Shown here piece after piece: positions 9,661-19,128 of a DNA stretch of 64,000 nt (position 1 is its first letter; each line of letters begins with the position of its first letter). A program made the position numbers and the translations under genes. Source of the stretch: Desulfovibrionaceae bacterium (GTDB lineage: Bacteria; Desulfobacterota; Desulfovibrionia; Desulfovibrionales; Desulfovibrionaceae); contig JACCQI010000006.1 in NCBI GenBank assembly GCA_015709315.1, forward strand, positions 1 through 64,000. Reading direction: 5' to 3'. The notes under the pieces are model-generated. The model saw only the letters and a list, made by a program, of their open reading frames with translations. It ran no database searches and was not told where the DNA came from.

Positions 9661-10671
9661 TCACGCCCCATGGGTCCAGTCTGCGGGCACCAGGGAAATC
9701 TTGCCCGACGCCCTGCCCCGCTCCCAATGCCGGTGGGCATCGCCGACCTCCCGGAAGTCGAACCGCCGGTCGTCGATGAGCACGGCCAGGGCGTCCTCGT
9801 CCACCAGCCCGGACACGTTGGCCAGAATCTCGCCGTGCAGCTCCCGCCCCTCGCCGGTGATCATGGGCAGAAGCATGAAGACTACGTGCAGCGACAGGCT
9901 TTTGGTATGCAACAAGCTGAGATCATGGGAGGATCGCGTCACCGTGGAAACCACCTGTCCACCTGTCTTCGCGGCGGTGAACGACTGGTCCAGCACGATG
10001 CCGCCCACGGTGTCGAAAACCACGTCGAATCCCCGGCCGCCGGTGTGCGCGTCCACGTACTCCTCCACCCGTGTCTCGCGGTAGTTGATCGGGGTCCCTC
10101 CCAGGGCCTCCACCACCAGCCCCTTTTCCGGGCTGGACACCGTGGCGCAGACCTCGGCCCCGATGTGGGCGCCGAGCTGCACGGCCATGTGGCCCACGCC
10201 GCCCGCGCCGCCATGCACCAGCAGGGTCTGGCCGCGCGCAAGGGACGCCTTGCCGAACAGTCCCAGCCAGGCCGTGATCGAGACAAGGGGCAGGCAGGCC
10301 GCGTCCGCCAGGTCCATGCAGGCCGGAGCCGGAGCCAGCAGCCGCTCGTCCGCCGCCATATATTGGGCAAGCGCGCCGGGAATGTCCACCACGCCGCCCG
10401 CGCAGCCCATGACGTGGTCGCCCGGCTGAAACCGCGTTGCGCCCTTGCCCGTTGCGATCACCTCGCCGGACACGTCCATGCCGAGCAGGGCGGGCGACGC
10501 AGGGGCAAAGGACAGCAGGTTGCCGAGCGTGGCCATCTTGTTGTCTATGGGGTTGAAGCTGGACCCGGCCACCCGAACCAGGACCTCGCCCGGACCGGGG
10601 ACGGGCGCATCCACATCGTGTTCCGCGAAACGATGTTCCGCGCCGTATTCCTCGAGCAGCATCGCCTTCAT
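9661..10671 (-). CDS. Zinc-type alcohol dehydrogenase / NADPH:quinone oxidoreductase family protein
   Basis: 336 aa from MKAMLLEEYGAEHRF; Rossmann motif LLVHGGAGGVGHMAVQLG. Confidence 0.88.
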   Translation of the reverse strand: MKAMLLEEYGAEHRFAEHDVDAPVPGPGEVLVRVAGSSFNPIDNKMATLGNLLSFAPASPALLGMDVSGEVIATGKGATRFQPGDHVMGCAGGVVDIPGALAQYMAADERLLAPAPACMDLADAACLPLVSITAWLGLFGKASLARGQTLLVHGGAGGVGHMAVQLGAHIGAEVCATVSSPEKGLVVEALGGTPINYRETRVEEYVDAHTGGRGFDVVFDTVGGIVLDQSFTAAKTGGQVVSTVTRSSHDLSLLHTKSLSLHVVFMLLPMITGEGRELHGEILANVSGLVDEDALAVLIDDRRFDFREVGDAHRHWERGRASGKISLVPADWTHGA

Positions 10672-10761
10672 TGCCGTCCCTCCCTGATTGGCCCACCTTA
10701 ACAGGCCGCATCGGTTTGTGTACAGCCCGGAAGTTTCGACGTGCCCGGAAGGCGAAAAAGG

Positions 10762-12630
10762 ATGGACCAAAACTACAAGGTCGGTCATCATGCCGCCACT
10801 ATGCGCCTTCGAAACAAGCCCCCTCTTGCCCAGCCCGGCGTGCTGCCCATGACCCGCGAGGAAATGGACCGGCTCGGCTGGGACGAGTTGGACATCCTGC
10901 TGGTCACGGGCGACGGCTACGTGGACCACCCGTCCTTCGGGGCCGCCCTGCTCGGCCGCTGGCTGGTCCGCCACGGCTTCCGCACCGGCATCTGCGCCCA
11001 GCCCGCCTGGGACCGGCCCACGGACGTGGCCCGCATGGGCCGCCCCCGGCTGTTCGCGGGCGTCACCGCCGGGTCCCTGGACTCCATGGTCGCGCACTAC
11101 ACGGCCTTCCGCAAGAAGCGGCACGACGACGCGTACACCCCCGGCGGCAAGGCGGGCGCGCGCCCCAACCGGGCGTCCATCGCCTACACCAACACCGTCC
11201 AGCGAGCCTTTCCGGGGCTGCCGGTCATCCTCGGAGGCATCGAGGCATCGCTGCGGCGCATCTCCCATTACGATTTCTGGACGGACGCGGTCCGCAAATC
11301 CATCCTGCTGGATTCCAAGGCCACGGCCATCGCCTACGGCATGGCGGAAAACTCCATCGTCGCCCTGGCCGACGCCATGGAGACCATCCTCGACGAAACG
11401 GGCGAAGTGGACATCCAGGCGCTCAGGCCCCAGATCGCCGGGCTGCCCGGCCTGGCCACGGCGGGCACCCTCGCGGACAGGCCCGACAGCTTCCCGATCA
11501 TGGAACTGCCCTCCCACGAGGCCATTCTCGAAGACCCGAAACAGCTCATTGACGCCACGATTCTCCTGGAACGCCAGGTACACCAGAACACGCACGCCGC
11601 CGTGCAGGAGGCCGGAGGACGGCTGGTGGTCATCACCCCGCCCGGCCCGCTGCTCGACACCGCCGGGCTGGACGACATGGCGGGCCTGCCCTTCACCCGC
11701 CGCCGCCATCCCGCCTACCGGGAGCGCATCCCGGCGGCGGACATGATCCGCACCAGCGTGACCACCCACCGGGGATGCTCGGGCGGCTGCTCCTTCTGCA
11801 CCCTGGCCCTGCACCAGGGGCGAACCGTGCGCTCGCGCAGCGCGGACTCCATCCTGTCCGAGATCAGGGCCATGACCGACGCGCCCGACTGGACCGGCTC
11901 CATCTCGGACGTGGGCGGCCCCAGCGCCAACATGTGGGGCGCGCACTGCGCCGGGGACCAGTCCGCCTGCACCCGGCCGAGTTGCCTGACCCCGCGCATC
12001 TGCAAGCACTACCGCGTGGACCAACGCGAATTCGTGGACCTGCTCCGGGCAGCCGCCAAAATCAAGTCCGTCAAGCACGTGCGCGTGGCCTCGGGCTGGC
12101 GCATCGACCTGGGGCTTACGGACATGCCCGCCCTGACCGCATTGGTGCGCGAATTCGTGGGCGGACAGGCCAAGATCGCGCCCGAGCACCAGGCGGACCA
12201 CGTGCTCAAGCTCATGCGAAAGCCCTCCTTCGCCGCCTTCGAGCGGTTCCTCGACCTGTTCGACCGGGAATCGAAAAAGGCGGGCAAACGGCAGTACGTC
12301 ATCCCCTACCTCATGTCCGCCTTCCCCGGCTGCACGGACGAGGACATGCGCGTCCTGGCGGACTGGCTGCGCGCCCGGGGCTGGAAGCCGGAACAGGTGC
12401 AGTGCTTCATCCCCCTGCCGGGCACGGCGGCCGCGGCCATGTTCCAGGCCGAAACCGACATGCGCGGCAACCCCATCTTCGTGGCCAAAACCGATGCCGA
12501 ACGGCTGCGCCAGCACGCCATCCTCATGCCGTCCAAGGGACGGCCGCCCCGCAAAAAGCCCTCCGGCCCGCCTCCCGCTCGAAACGAAAAATCCGCACGG
12601 AAAAAGCGACCCCGCGCCCGCCGGAAATAG
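10762..12630 (+). CDS. YgiQ family radical SAM protein
   Basis: N-terminal YgiQ signature (WDELDILLVTGDGYVDHPSFG); radical SAM motif TTHRGCSGGCSFCTLALHQGR. Confidence 0.93.
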   Translation: MDQNYKVGHHAATMRLRNKPPLAQPGVLPMTREEMDRLGWDELDILLVTGDGYVDHPSFGAALLGRWLVRHGFRTGICAQPAWDRPTDVARMGRPRLFAGVTAGSLDSMVAHYTAFRKKRHDDAYTPGGKAGARPNRASIAYTNTVQRAFPGLPVILGGIEASLRRISHYDFWTDAVRKSILLDSKATAIAYGMAENSIVALADAMETILDETGEVDIQALRPQIAGLPGLATAGTLADRPDSFPIMELPSHEAILEDPKQLIDATILLERQVHQNTHAAVQEAGGRLVVITPPGPLLDTAGLDDMAGLPFTRRRHPAYRERIPAADMIRTSVTTHRGCSGGCSFCTLALHQGRTVRSRSADSILSEIRAMTDAPDWTGSISDVGGPSANMWGAHCAGDQSACTRPSCLTPRICKHYRVDQREFVDLLRAAAKIKSVKHVRVASGWRIDLGLTDMPALTALVREFVGGQAKIAPEHQADHVLKLMRKPSFAAFERFLDLFDRESKKAGKRQYVIPYLMSAFPGCTDEDMRVLADWLRARGWKPEQVQCFIPLPGTAAAAMFQAETDMRGNPIFVAKTDAERLRQHAILMPSKGRPPRKKPSGPPPARNEKSARKKRPRARRK

Positions 12631-12759
12631 GCGCGGGCCACCCCACAATATTGCAGATATGTATATCCATTTTTGCAAAGTAACATTTTTGTAAAAATAC
12701 AGCCGTCGACGGATTGCTCCAACATGACGACATAAAAGGCTTTTTTTCGGCATCGCATA

Positions 12760-12775
12760 TGGCACCGTGTTTGCT
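12760..12775 (+). promoter_or_regulatory. Sigma-54 promoter upstream of nifA
   Basis: TGGCAC-CGTGT-TTGCT, perfect -24/-12 match with GG-N10-GC spacing. Confidence 0.85.
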
Positions 12776-12785
12776 TATCACGGAT

Positions 12786-14369
12786 ATGCCCACGACCGTA
12801 CACAGACTGAAGCTTTCCGCCCTACTGGCCATCTGCCGGGTCATCGACCAGACCATCGACCTGGTGTCGGCCCTTGACGGCGTGCTGCAGATCCTGTCGG
12901 AGCAGCTCTCCATGCAGCGGGCCACGGTCACCCTGTACGACCCGGAGACCGGGCATTTGTCCATAAACGCCTCCTACGGCCTGACCGCCGAGGAAAAACG
13001 GCGCGGCGTGTACCGGCTGGACGAGGGCGTCACCGGCCGCATCTTCCAGACCGGCGAGCCGTACTACGTGCCGGACATCGAGAAGGAACCCCTGTTTCTG
13101 GACAAGACCGGCTCGCGGCGGGTCAACCGCGGCGGCATCTCCTTTGTCGGCGTGCCCATCATCCTGCACGGCGACCCCATCGGCGTGCTCAACGTGGACC
13201 GCCTGTTCGAGGACGAGGTGGAGTTCGAGGAGGACATCGACTTCCTCAAGGTCGTGGCCACCCTCATCGGCCAGTTCATCAGCCTGAACGAAAAGATCAT
13301 GGCCCGCGAGGCGGCCCTGAAGCGGGAAAACACCTCGCTCAAGTACCAGATTTCCAAAAACTCCAAAGGCCCGTACATCGTGGGCCAAAGCGCGTCCATG
13401 GTCGAGGTGCAGCGGCAGATGGAAAAGGTGTCGCCCACCCGGGCCACGGTCCTGCTGCTCGGCGAATCCGGGGTGGGCAAGACGCTCATCGCCCGCATCA
13501 TCCACGAATTGTCCGAGCGCACCGGCAACCCGTTCATCAAGGTCAACTGCGCCTCCATACCGGGCAACCTGCTGGAATCGGAACTGTTCGGGCACGAGAA
13601 GGGCGCGTTCACCGGGGCCACGGGTTCCCGGCCCGGCCGGTTCGAGGAGGCGGACACGGGCACCATATTCCTGGACGAAATCGGCGAGCTGCCCCTGGGG
13701 TTGCAGGCCAAGCTGCTGCGCGTGCTCCAGGACAAGGAGCTGGAACGCCTGGGCGGCGGCCGCACCCGAACCATCGACGTCCGCATCCTGGCCGCCACCA
13801 ACCGGGACCTCGGCGACCTGGTGGAGCGCGGCCGGTTCCGGCTGGACCTCTACTACCGGCTCAACGTCTTTCCCATCCGCATCCCGCCGCTACGGGAGCG
13901 CAAGGAGGACATCACCAGCCTGCTCAACCACTTCCTGCACAAGATGGCCAGCGACTACGGCCGCGGCATCCACCTCACGCCCACGGCCCTGGACGCGCTC
14001 ATCCGCTACGACTGGCCCGGCAACGTGCGCGAGATGCAGAACCTCATCGAGCGGCTGGTCATCATGACCGACAACGACCGCATCTCCCTGGAATTTCTCA
14101 AGTCCTACCTCGCGCCGGGACAGACCCCGGTGGTCGAGGAGACCCTCCCGCAGGTCGAGGGGCTGACGCACCGCACCTCGCTCAAGGAGTTCGAACGCAA
14201 CGAGATAATGGCCGCCCTGGAGCGGTCCGGCTGGGTCCAGTACAAGGCCGCGGATTCGCTCGGCCTGTCCGCCCGCCAGATGGGCTACCGGGTCAAGAAG
14301 TACGGCCTGGAAACCATGATCGCCGAGGGCCGGGCCAGGCTTAGGCGCATGAAGGAAGCGCAGATATAG
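12786..14369 (+). CDS. nifA: NifA, GAF-AAA+-HTH sigma-54 activator
   Basis: GAF domain; [14 protein letters not shown]; Fis-type HTH ([22 protein letters not shown]); next to the nif operon. Start codon uncertain. Confidence 0.88.
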   Translation: MPTTVHRLKLSALLAICRVIDQTIDLVSALDGVLQILSEQLSMQRATVTLYDPETGHLSINASYGLTAEEKRRGVYRLDEGVTGRIFQTGEPYYVPDIEKEPLFLDKTGSRRVNRGGISFVGVPIILHGDPIGVLNVDRLFEDEVEFEEDIDFLKVVATLIGQFISLNEKIMAREAALKRENTSLKYQISKNSKGPYIVGQSASMVEVQRQMEKVSPTRATVLLLGESGVGKTLIARIIHELSERTGNPFIKVNCASIPGNLLESELFGHEKGAFTGATGSRPGRFEEADTGTIFLDEIGELPLGLQAKLLRVLQDKELERLGGGRTRTIDVRILAATNRDLGDLVERGRFRLDLYYRLNVFPIRIPPLRERKEDITSLLNHFLHKMASDYGRGIHLTPTALDALIRYDWPGNVREMQNLIERLVIMTDNDRISLEFLKSYLAPGQTPVVEETLPQVEGLTHRTSLKEFERNEIMAALERSGWVQYKAADSLGLSARQMGYRVKKYGLETMIAEGRARLRRMKEAQI

Positions 14370-14404
14370 ATTTAGGCATGCATACCTCCACCCCACCTCC
14401 GCAA

Positions 14405-14440
14405 GACACCCCCTGCCGACGGCATACGGCAGGGGGTGTC
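14405..14440. terminator. Strong hairpin between convergent nifA and lipoprotein genes
   Basis: GACACCCCCTGCCG-ACGGCATA-CGGCAGGGGGTGTC, 14-bp perfect stem; no clear U tract on either side. Confidence 0.6.
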
Positions 14441-14459
14441 GGCACCTCGGAGGGAGCGG

Positions 14460-14879
14460 TCACTCCACCATGTGCGCGGTCAGGAACATGGACTTTGACA
14501 GGGACTCGAAAAACCGCTGGTAAATGACGGGATCGTCGATGGGCTGGATGTTGAAGGAAGCGTTGGCCCTGACCGTCACCTTCTCCTCGCCGCGCGGTAT
14601 GACGGACACGGTCATGCGGACGCGGTAGCCGTCGAGCTTGGTGGCGGACACGGAGCCGAGGTCGAAGGACGCCTTGTCCATGACGAACCCCAGGTCCTGC
14701 AGGGTGGCGATGACCGTCTGCAAGGTCGTTTTCTTGTCGCCCGTGTCGTAGTAGCGGGTCTGCATGGCCCGCATCTTCACCTGCGACTCGCCGTCTGAAT
14801 CCAGAATGTTCTTCTGCGCCGTGTTGCACCCGCCGATAATGGCCAGCAGGGCCACGAAAATGATTGAATATCGGGTCAT
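14460..14879 (-). CDS. Putative lipoprotein, paralog of the next gene
   Basis: Lipobox LLAIIGGC; shares MQTR-x-x-DTGD...LQDLGF and FFE-x-LSKS-x-FL blocks with 14876..15616. Confidence 0.7.
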   Translation of the reverse strand: MTRYSIIFVALLAIIGGCNTAQKNILDSDGESQVKMRAMQTRYYDTGDKKTTLQTVIATLQDLGFVMDKASFDLGSVSATKLDGYRVRMTVSVIPRGEEKVTVRANASFNIQPIDDPVIYQRFFESLSKSMFLTAHMVE

Positions 14880-15616
14880 ATCTGATTTGCCTCAAGGAAT
14901 AGGGATTTGGAGAGCTTTTCAAAAAACTCCCTGTAAACGGCCTCGTCGTTGATCTGTTCCTGACTGTTTATCTGACCAAGATTGTTGAAGATCACTCGCT
15001 GAAAAGTAACGCGGACGGCGGTGACGCCGAGAGCGTCCCCATGGTTCAGCAAGGCATCCATGTCACCGGCCAGAGCCTCGGCCAAGGAATCAGCCAGGGA
15101 CTCGGCGATCTTCTCGCAGGCGTCCTCAGGGAACGAACCCTTCAGTTCCTCATGGAACAGGGCATAGACCTTGCCCTTCATCTGCTCGATCATTTCGGGG
15201 GATACGGCTCCCACAGCCTCCCCGTCATCCCCGTCCTCCCGGTCCAGCCCGCGCACGACCAGGGACGCCTTGACCATCTGCACGGCGTCCGCAAGATTGA
15301 CGGTATTGGGGTTGTTCCCCAGGCCGCCCAGCAAGGCCAGCATGAACACCTGGCCCCCGTTGGTCGCGTCCCGGTGCTTGGAGCCGACCACGACCCCCAG
15401 CTCCACGGACGTTTCGTCGAGATTGAAGCCCAGGTCCTGCAGGACCGCATTGGAGGCGACCAGCACAGCCTCCGCATCACCCGTGTCGAACTGCCGGGTC
15501 TGCATCTGCCGGGTGGCCAGGGACTCCGGGGACAACTGAAGCGCCTCCCGGGGGACCTTCACGGCGCATCCGGCCAGCATCATCACGGCTATCGCCATAA
15601 TCGCCATACGTTTCAT
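14876..15616 (-). CDS. Putative lipoprotein
   Basis: MKRMAIMAIAVMMLAGCAV lipobox; 246 aa. Confidence 0.72.
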   Translation of the reverse strand: MKRMAIMAIAVMMLAGCAVKVPREALQLSPESLATRQMQTRQFDTGDAEAVLVASNAVLQDLGFNLDETSVELGVVVGSKHRDATNGGQVFMLALLGGLGNNPNTVNLADAVQMVKASLVVRGLDREDGDDGEAVGAVSPEMIEQMKGKVYALFHEELKGSFPEDACEKIAESLADSLAEALAGDMDALLNHGDALGVTAVRVTFQRVIFNNLGQINSQEQINDEAVYREFFEKLSKSLFLEANQI

Positions 15617-15625
15617 GGTTGCCCC

Positions 15626-16072
15626 TTAGAAGCTCGACTGGCGGTAGGCGAAATCGCGGACCAGGCTCTGCTCGTCGAACTTGATGAGGATGGTCAGGGT
15701 GCGCTGGGTGGTGCTCGACGCCCCCGACCGTCCTTCGTAGCTGCCGCTGCCGAGCGCGCCCGCCGACCCGCCGATCACCAGCCCGAGAACGCCCACGCCG
15801 CCGGACGAATTCGAATAGACCCGTTCGGTGGAGACCTTGTCGTACACCCAGACCTCGCGGCGCTTGGCGTCGGTGGACACCATGTTGGGCGACCCGAGGA
15901 CGGACACCACGTCCGCGCCGGACATGCCGACACGGATTTCCTTCTGCACGGCGCCTACGGAGAGCTTGTTCACGCTGTCGTCACGCACGGCTTCCCTGTG
16001 CTGCCCGGCGGCCATGCACCCGCCCATCGCAAACATCGCCAACACAGCCAGCAGACCGGCCACACATCTCAT
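15626..16072 (-). CDS. BamE/SmpA-like outer membrane lipoprotein
   Basis: Lipobox FAMGGC; IRVGMSGADVVSVLGSPNMVSTDAKRREVWVYDK. Confidence 0.75.
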   Translation of the reverse strand: MRCVAGLLAVLAMFAMGGCMAAGQHREAVRDDSVNKLSVGAVQKEIRVGMSGADVVSVLGSPNMVSTDAKRREVWVYDKVSTERVYSNSSGGVGVLGLVIGGSAGALGSGSYEGRSGASSTTQRTLTILIKFDEQSLVRDFAYRQSSF

Positions 16073-16230
16073 GAGAATCTCCTTTCAATTTACCGCATTC
16101 GGAGTTATCAGGTTGAACAGAAATCGATACGCCGATTTATTTAAGATATTTCATATATGCTTGTCTATACACAATTTTCATATCGTCGCGCGAAGCGCCA
16201 AGTGGGCGCAACGGCACAACGCGCGACGCA

Positions 16231-16262
16231 AAAAGGCCCTGCCGATGTCCGGCAGGGCCTCA
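16231..16262 (-). terminator. Terminator of the nif operon
   Basis: Minus strand AGGCCCTGCCGGACATCGGCAGGGCCTTTTT. Confidence 0.85.
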
Positions 16263-16455
16263 TTTTTCCTGCATGAAGCGCGCAGCCCGGCGGTGCCGGG
16301 GGGCCGCGCCGACGCGACCTTTTCCCAATCAAAACATGTGGTTTCGGGCCTCCGTCCCTACGGGGCTTGCGAAACAGGGGTCCCGGCACCTATTTGGACG
16401 CGCACTCGAACACCTTTTCCGGCGTTGCCCTGTTCATATGGACCTCCTTGCCGCG

Positions 16456-17724
16456 TTATCCGCAGCCCGCACCGCCGCCGGCACCGCCGCAACCGATGCC
16501 GCTGCGCCGCACCTTGAGCGCATTGATGTCGCCGCCCTCGAACACGTAGCGCAGGGCGTCCCCGATAAAGCCGTCAACCACGTGGGGCGTGATGGAATGT
16601 TCCTCGAGCACCAGACGCGGGGACTCGCCCACGGCGGCGCAGAGCACGGCCCGGCAGTCCTTGAGCGCCTCGGCCAGCTCGGCCCAACGCCGGGGGCCGC
16701 AGCCCGCCTCCGGGGCGGGCCGTTCCTCCACCAGCCGGTAGCCGCCGCTCTCGGATTCGCCCCAGATCTGGAAGGACCGGGCCTCGCCCAGGTGCTGGTT
16801 GACCAGCAGGCCCTCGCGGGTGGCCACCGCCACATGCGGGCGCGGGGTGTTCGCCTCCAACGGAGTGAGCTTGGAGCACGCCTGGAGCGTTCCGCACAGG
16901 GCGCGGGACTGGTCGTCGCCCAGCAGGCCCACGGCGTCGGCGCGGCACCGCTTGCAATGGGTCATCTGGGCGATGAACTCGCCCGCGGCCTTGCGCAGCG
17001 GCAGCACGGTCTCGCGGCCCGGCTCCGGCAGCCCCGAAAACGGCGTATCCGCCGTGGGCTTGAGCGGGATCAGGTTCTGGATGTCCGCGCCCAGCCCGGC
17101 GCACACCCTGGCCACCTCGGCCACATGGCCTTCGTTGACGCCGGGGATGACGATGGTATTGATCTTGACGGTGACGCCGCGCTCCTTGAGGCCCCTGATG
17201 GCCGCGAGCTGGCGCTCAAGAAGGATTTCGGCCCCCTTCTCGCCGCGATAGACCACGTTGCCGTCCCGCACCCAGGCGTAGATTTTCGCCCCGATGGCCG
17301 GGTCCACGGCGGAGATGGTGATGGTCACGTGGGACACGCCCAATGCCGCGATGTCGTCCAGGTGCGGCAGGATGCCCATACCGTTGGTGGACAGGCAGAA
17401 GATCAGGTGCGGATGGCGCTCGTTCAGGAGGCGCATGGTTTCCAGGGTCTCGGCCGCGTTGGCGAACGGGTCGCCCGGACCGGCGATGCCCGCCACGGTG
17501 ATGCGCGGCTCTTTCTCCAGGACCTTGTCCATGTACTCGGCCGCCTGGAACGGCTTGAGCACGCCGCTGGTCACGCCGGGGCGCGACTCGTTCACGCAGT
17601 CGTACTTGCGGTTGCAGTAGTTGCACTGGATGTTGCACTTGGGGGCCACGGGCAGATGTACGCGGCCGCAGTTCCCGGCCTCGGCCTTGTTGAAACAGGG
17701 GTGCTTGGTAAGGTCCTTATGCAT
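16456..17724 (-). CDS. nifB: NifB, radical SAM FeMo-co precursor synthase with C-terminal NifX-like domain
   Basis: HLPVAPKCNIQCNYCNRKYDCVNESRPGV; GIAGPGDPFAN; THCKRCRADAVGLLGDD. Confidence 0.96.
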   Translation of the reverse strand: MHKDLTKHPCFNKAEAGNCGRVHLPVAPKCNIQCNYCNRKYDCVNESRPGVTSGVLKPFQAAEYMDKVLEKEPRITVAGIAGPGDPFANAAETLETMRLLNERHPHLIFCLSTNGMGILPHLDDIAALGVSHVTITISAVDPAIGAKIYAWVRDGNVVYRGEKGAEILLERQLAAIRGLKERGVTVKINTIVIPGVNEGHVAEVARVCAGLGADIQNLIPLKPTADTPFSGLPEPGRETVLPLRKAAGEFIAQMTHCKRCRADAVGLLGDDQSRALCGTLQACSKLTPLEANTPRPHVAVATREGLLVNQHLGEARSFQIWGESESGGYRLVEERPAPEAGCGPRRWAELAEALKDCRAVLCAAVGESPRLVLEEHSITPHVVDGFIGDALRYVFEGGDINALKVRRSGIGCGGAGGGAGCG

Positions 17725-17763
17725 GGCGTTCTCCTGTTGTACGCACGTGTAACAGGTTGAATT

Positions 17764-19128
17764 CTAGATATATCCGTAACCGACGGAACAGTCGGCCTGG
17801 GCCTTTTCAATGACCGCGTTGACGATCCTGTCGTAGAGGCTGAGCGCGCCCTTGTAGCCGAGGGTGGCGATCCGCTGGCCGCCGAAGCGGTCGTGGACCG
17901 GGAAGCCCACGCGGATCAGCGGGACGCCCCACGCCTTGGCGTAGCGGTAGCCCTTGGAGTGGCCCACCAGCAGGTCGGGCCTGAGCGACTCGGCCTCGGC
18001 CGCGATGTCGTGGAAGTCCACGCCCTCGCGCACCTCCGGGGCCATGCGGGCCACGCCGTCCGTGACCTGGGCGATGGCCGCCTCCAATCCCTTGTTGCGG
18101 GCGCCGGTCCCGGCCAGGACCACGTCCACGCCGATCTCGGCCAGAAAGGCCGACAGCCCGGCCACCAGGTCCTCCTCGCCGTAGATGACGGCCCGCTTGC
18201 CGGACACGTACTTGTGGCCGTCCACATAGGCGTCGATCAGCCGCCCGCGCTCCAACTCGTAACAGCGCGGCCTGGGCGAACCGGAAAGGGCCTCAAGCGT
18301 CTCGAAAAAAACATCCGACTCGCGCAACCCCATGGGCAGCCCCATGCGGTGGTTGGGCACGCCGAAACGGTCCTCCAGGCTGGTGCCGCCCGTGTGTTTG
18401 GGCAGGCAGCGGCCGAACTCGATGGTCCCGCGCGCGCCGGACATCTCCTTGATGGCGCGGACCGGGGTGCCGCCGGAGGGAATCTTTACGTAGTCCTCCA
18501 ACGCCGGACCATCCAGGGTCTCGGAGATGTCGGGCAGGATGGTGGCCTCGATGCCGAAGTCGCGGCAGATGCCGGAGAGATGCCGGACGTCCTCGCAGGA
18601 AACCAGGCCCGGCAGGATGTTCACCCGGCGGGCGTCCGGGGCCTTGGCGGTACAGAGCTGCTCCACCAGGGCGCGGACCGCGCCGTGCCAGCCGTCCATG
18701 TGCGTGCCCGAATAGCTGGGGGTGGACACGTTCACCAGTTCGGGGAGTCCGAGGTCGCCGAACTCCTCGCGGAATTCCGCCAGGTACCGGGGCACGTCGT
18801 CGCCGATGGTCTCGGTCAGGCAGGTGGTGGCCACGCCCACGAGTCCCGGCTCATACTTCTTCATCACATTGAGGATGCCCTTTTTGAGGTTCGGGCCGCC
18901 TCCGTAGATGGCGTTCTTCTCGCCCAGGGCCGAGGACGCGATGTCCACGGGCTCGCGGAAATGGGAGATGACGTAGCGCCGCATGTAGGTGGCGCACCCC
19001 TGGGAGCCGTGCAGGAACGGGACACCCCCCTCCACGCCCCGGAAGGCCAGGGAGGCCCCCAGCGGCGTACACAGCTTGCAGGCGTTGGTGGTGGAAACGA
19101 AATTGGGCTTGGTCGCGGCCTTACTCAT
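17764..19128 (-). CDS. nifN: NifN, FeMo-co scaffold
   Basis: Starts MSKAATKPNFVSTTNACKLCTPLGASLAFRGVEGGVPFLHGSQGCATYMRRY; 8-nt overlap with nifE. Confidence 0.94.
   Translation of the reverse strand: MSKAATKPNFVSTTNACKLCTPLGASLAFRGVEGGVPFLHGSQGCATYMRRYVISHFREPVDIASSALGEKNAIYGGGPNLKKGILNVMKKYEPGLVGVATTCLTETIGDDVPRYLAEFREEFGDLGLPELVNVSTPSYSGTHMDGWHGAVRALVEQLCTAKAPDARRVNILPGLVSCEDVRHLSGICRDFGIEATILPDISETLDGPALEDYVKIPSGGTPVRAIKEMSGARGTIEFGRCLPKHTGGTSLEDRFGVPNHRMGLPMGLRESDVFFETLEALSGSPRPRCYELERGRLIDAYVDGHKYVSGKRAVIYGEEDLVAGLSAFLAEIGVDVVLAGTGARNKGLEAAIAQVTDGVARMAPEVREGVDFHDIAAEAESLRPDLLVGHSKGYRYAKAWGVPLIRVGFPVHDRFGGQRIATLGYKGALSLYDRIVNAVIEKAQADCSVGYGYI

Noticed and set aside
9661-12765. 1034-aa minus-strand ORF
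   Set aside because: Only the last 336 aa (from MKAMLLEEYGAEHRF) are a real oxidoreductase; the rest is antisense to the YgiQ gene.
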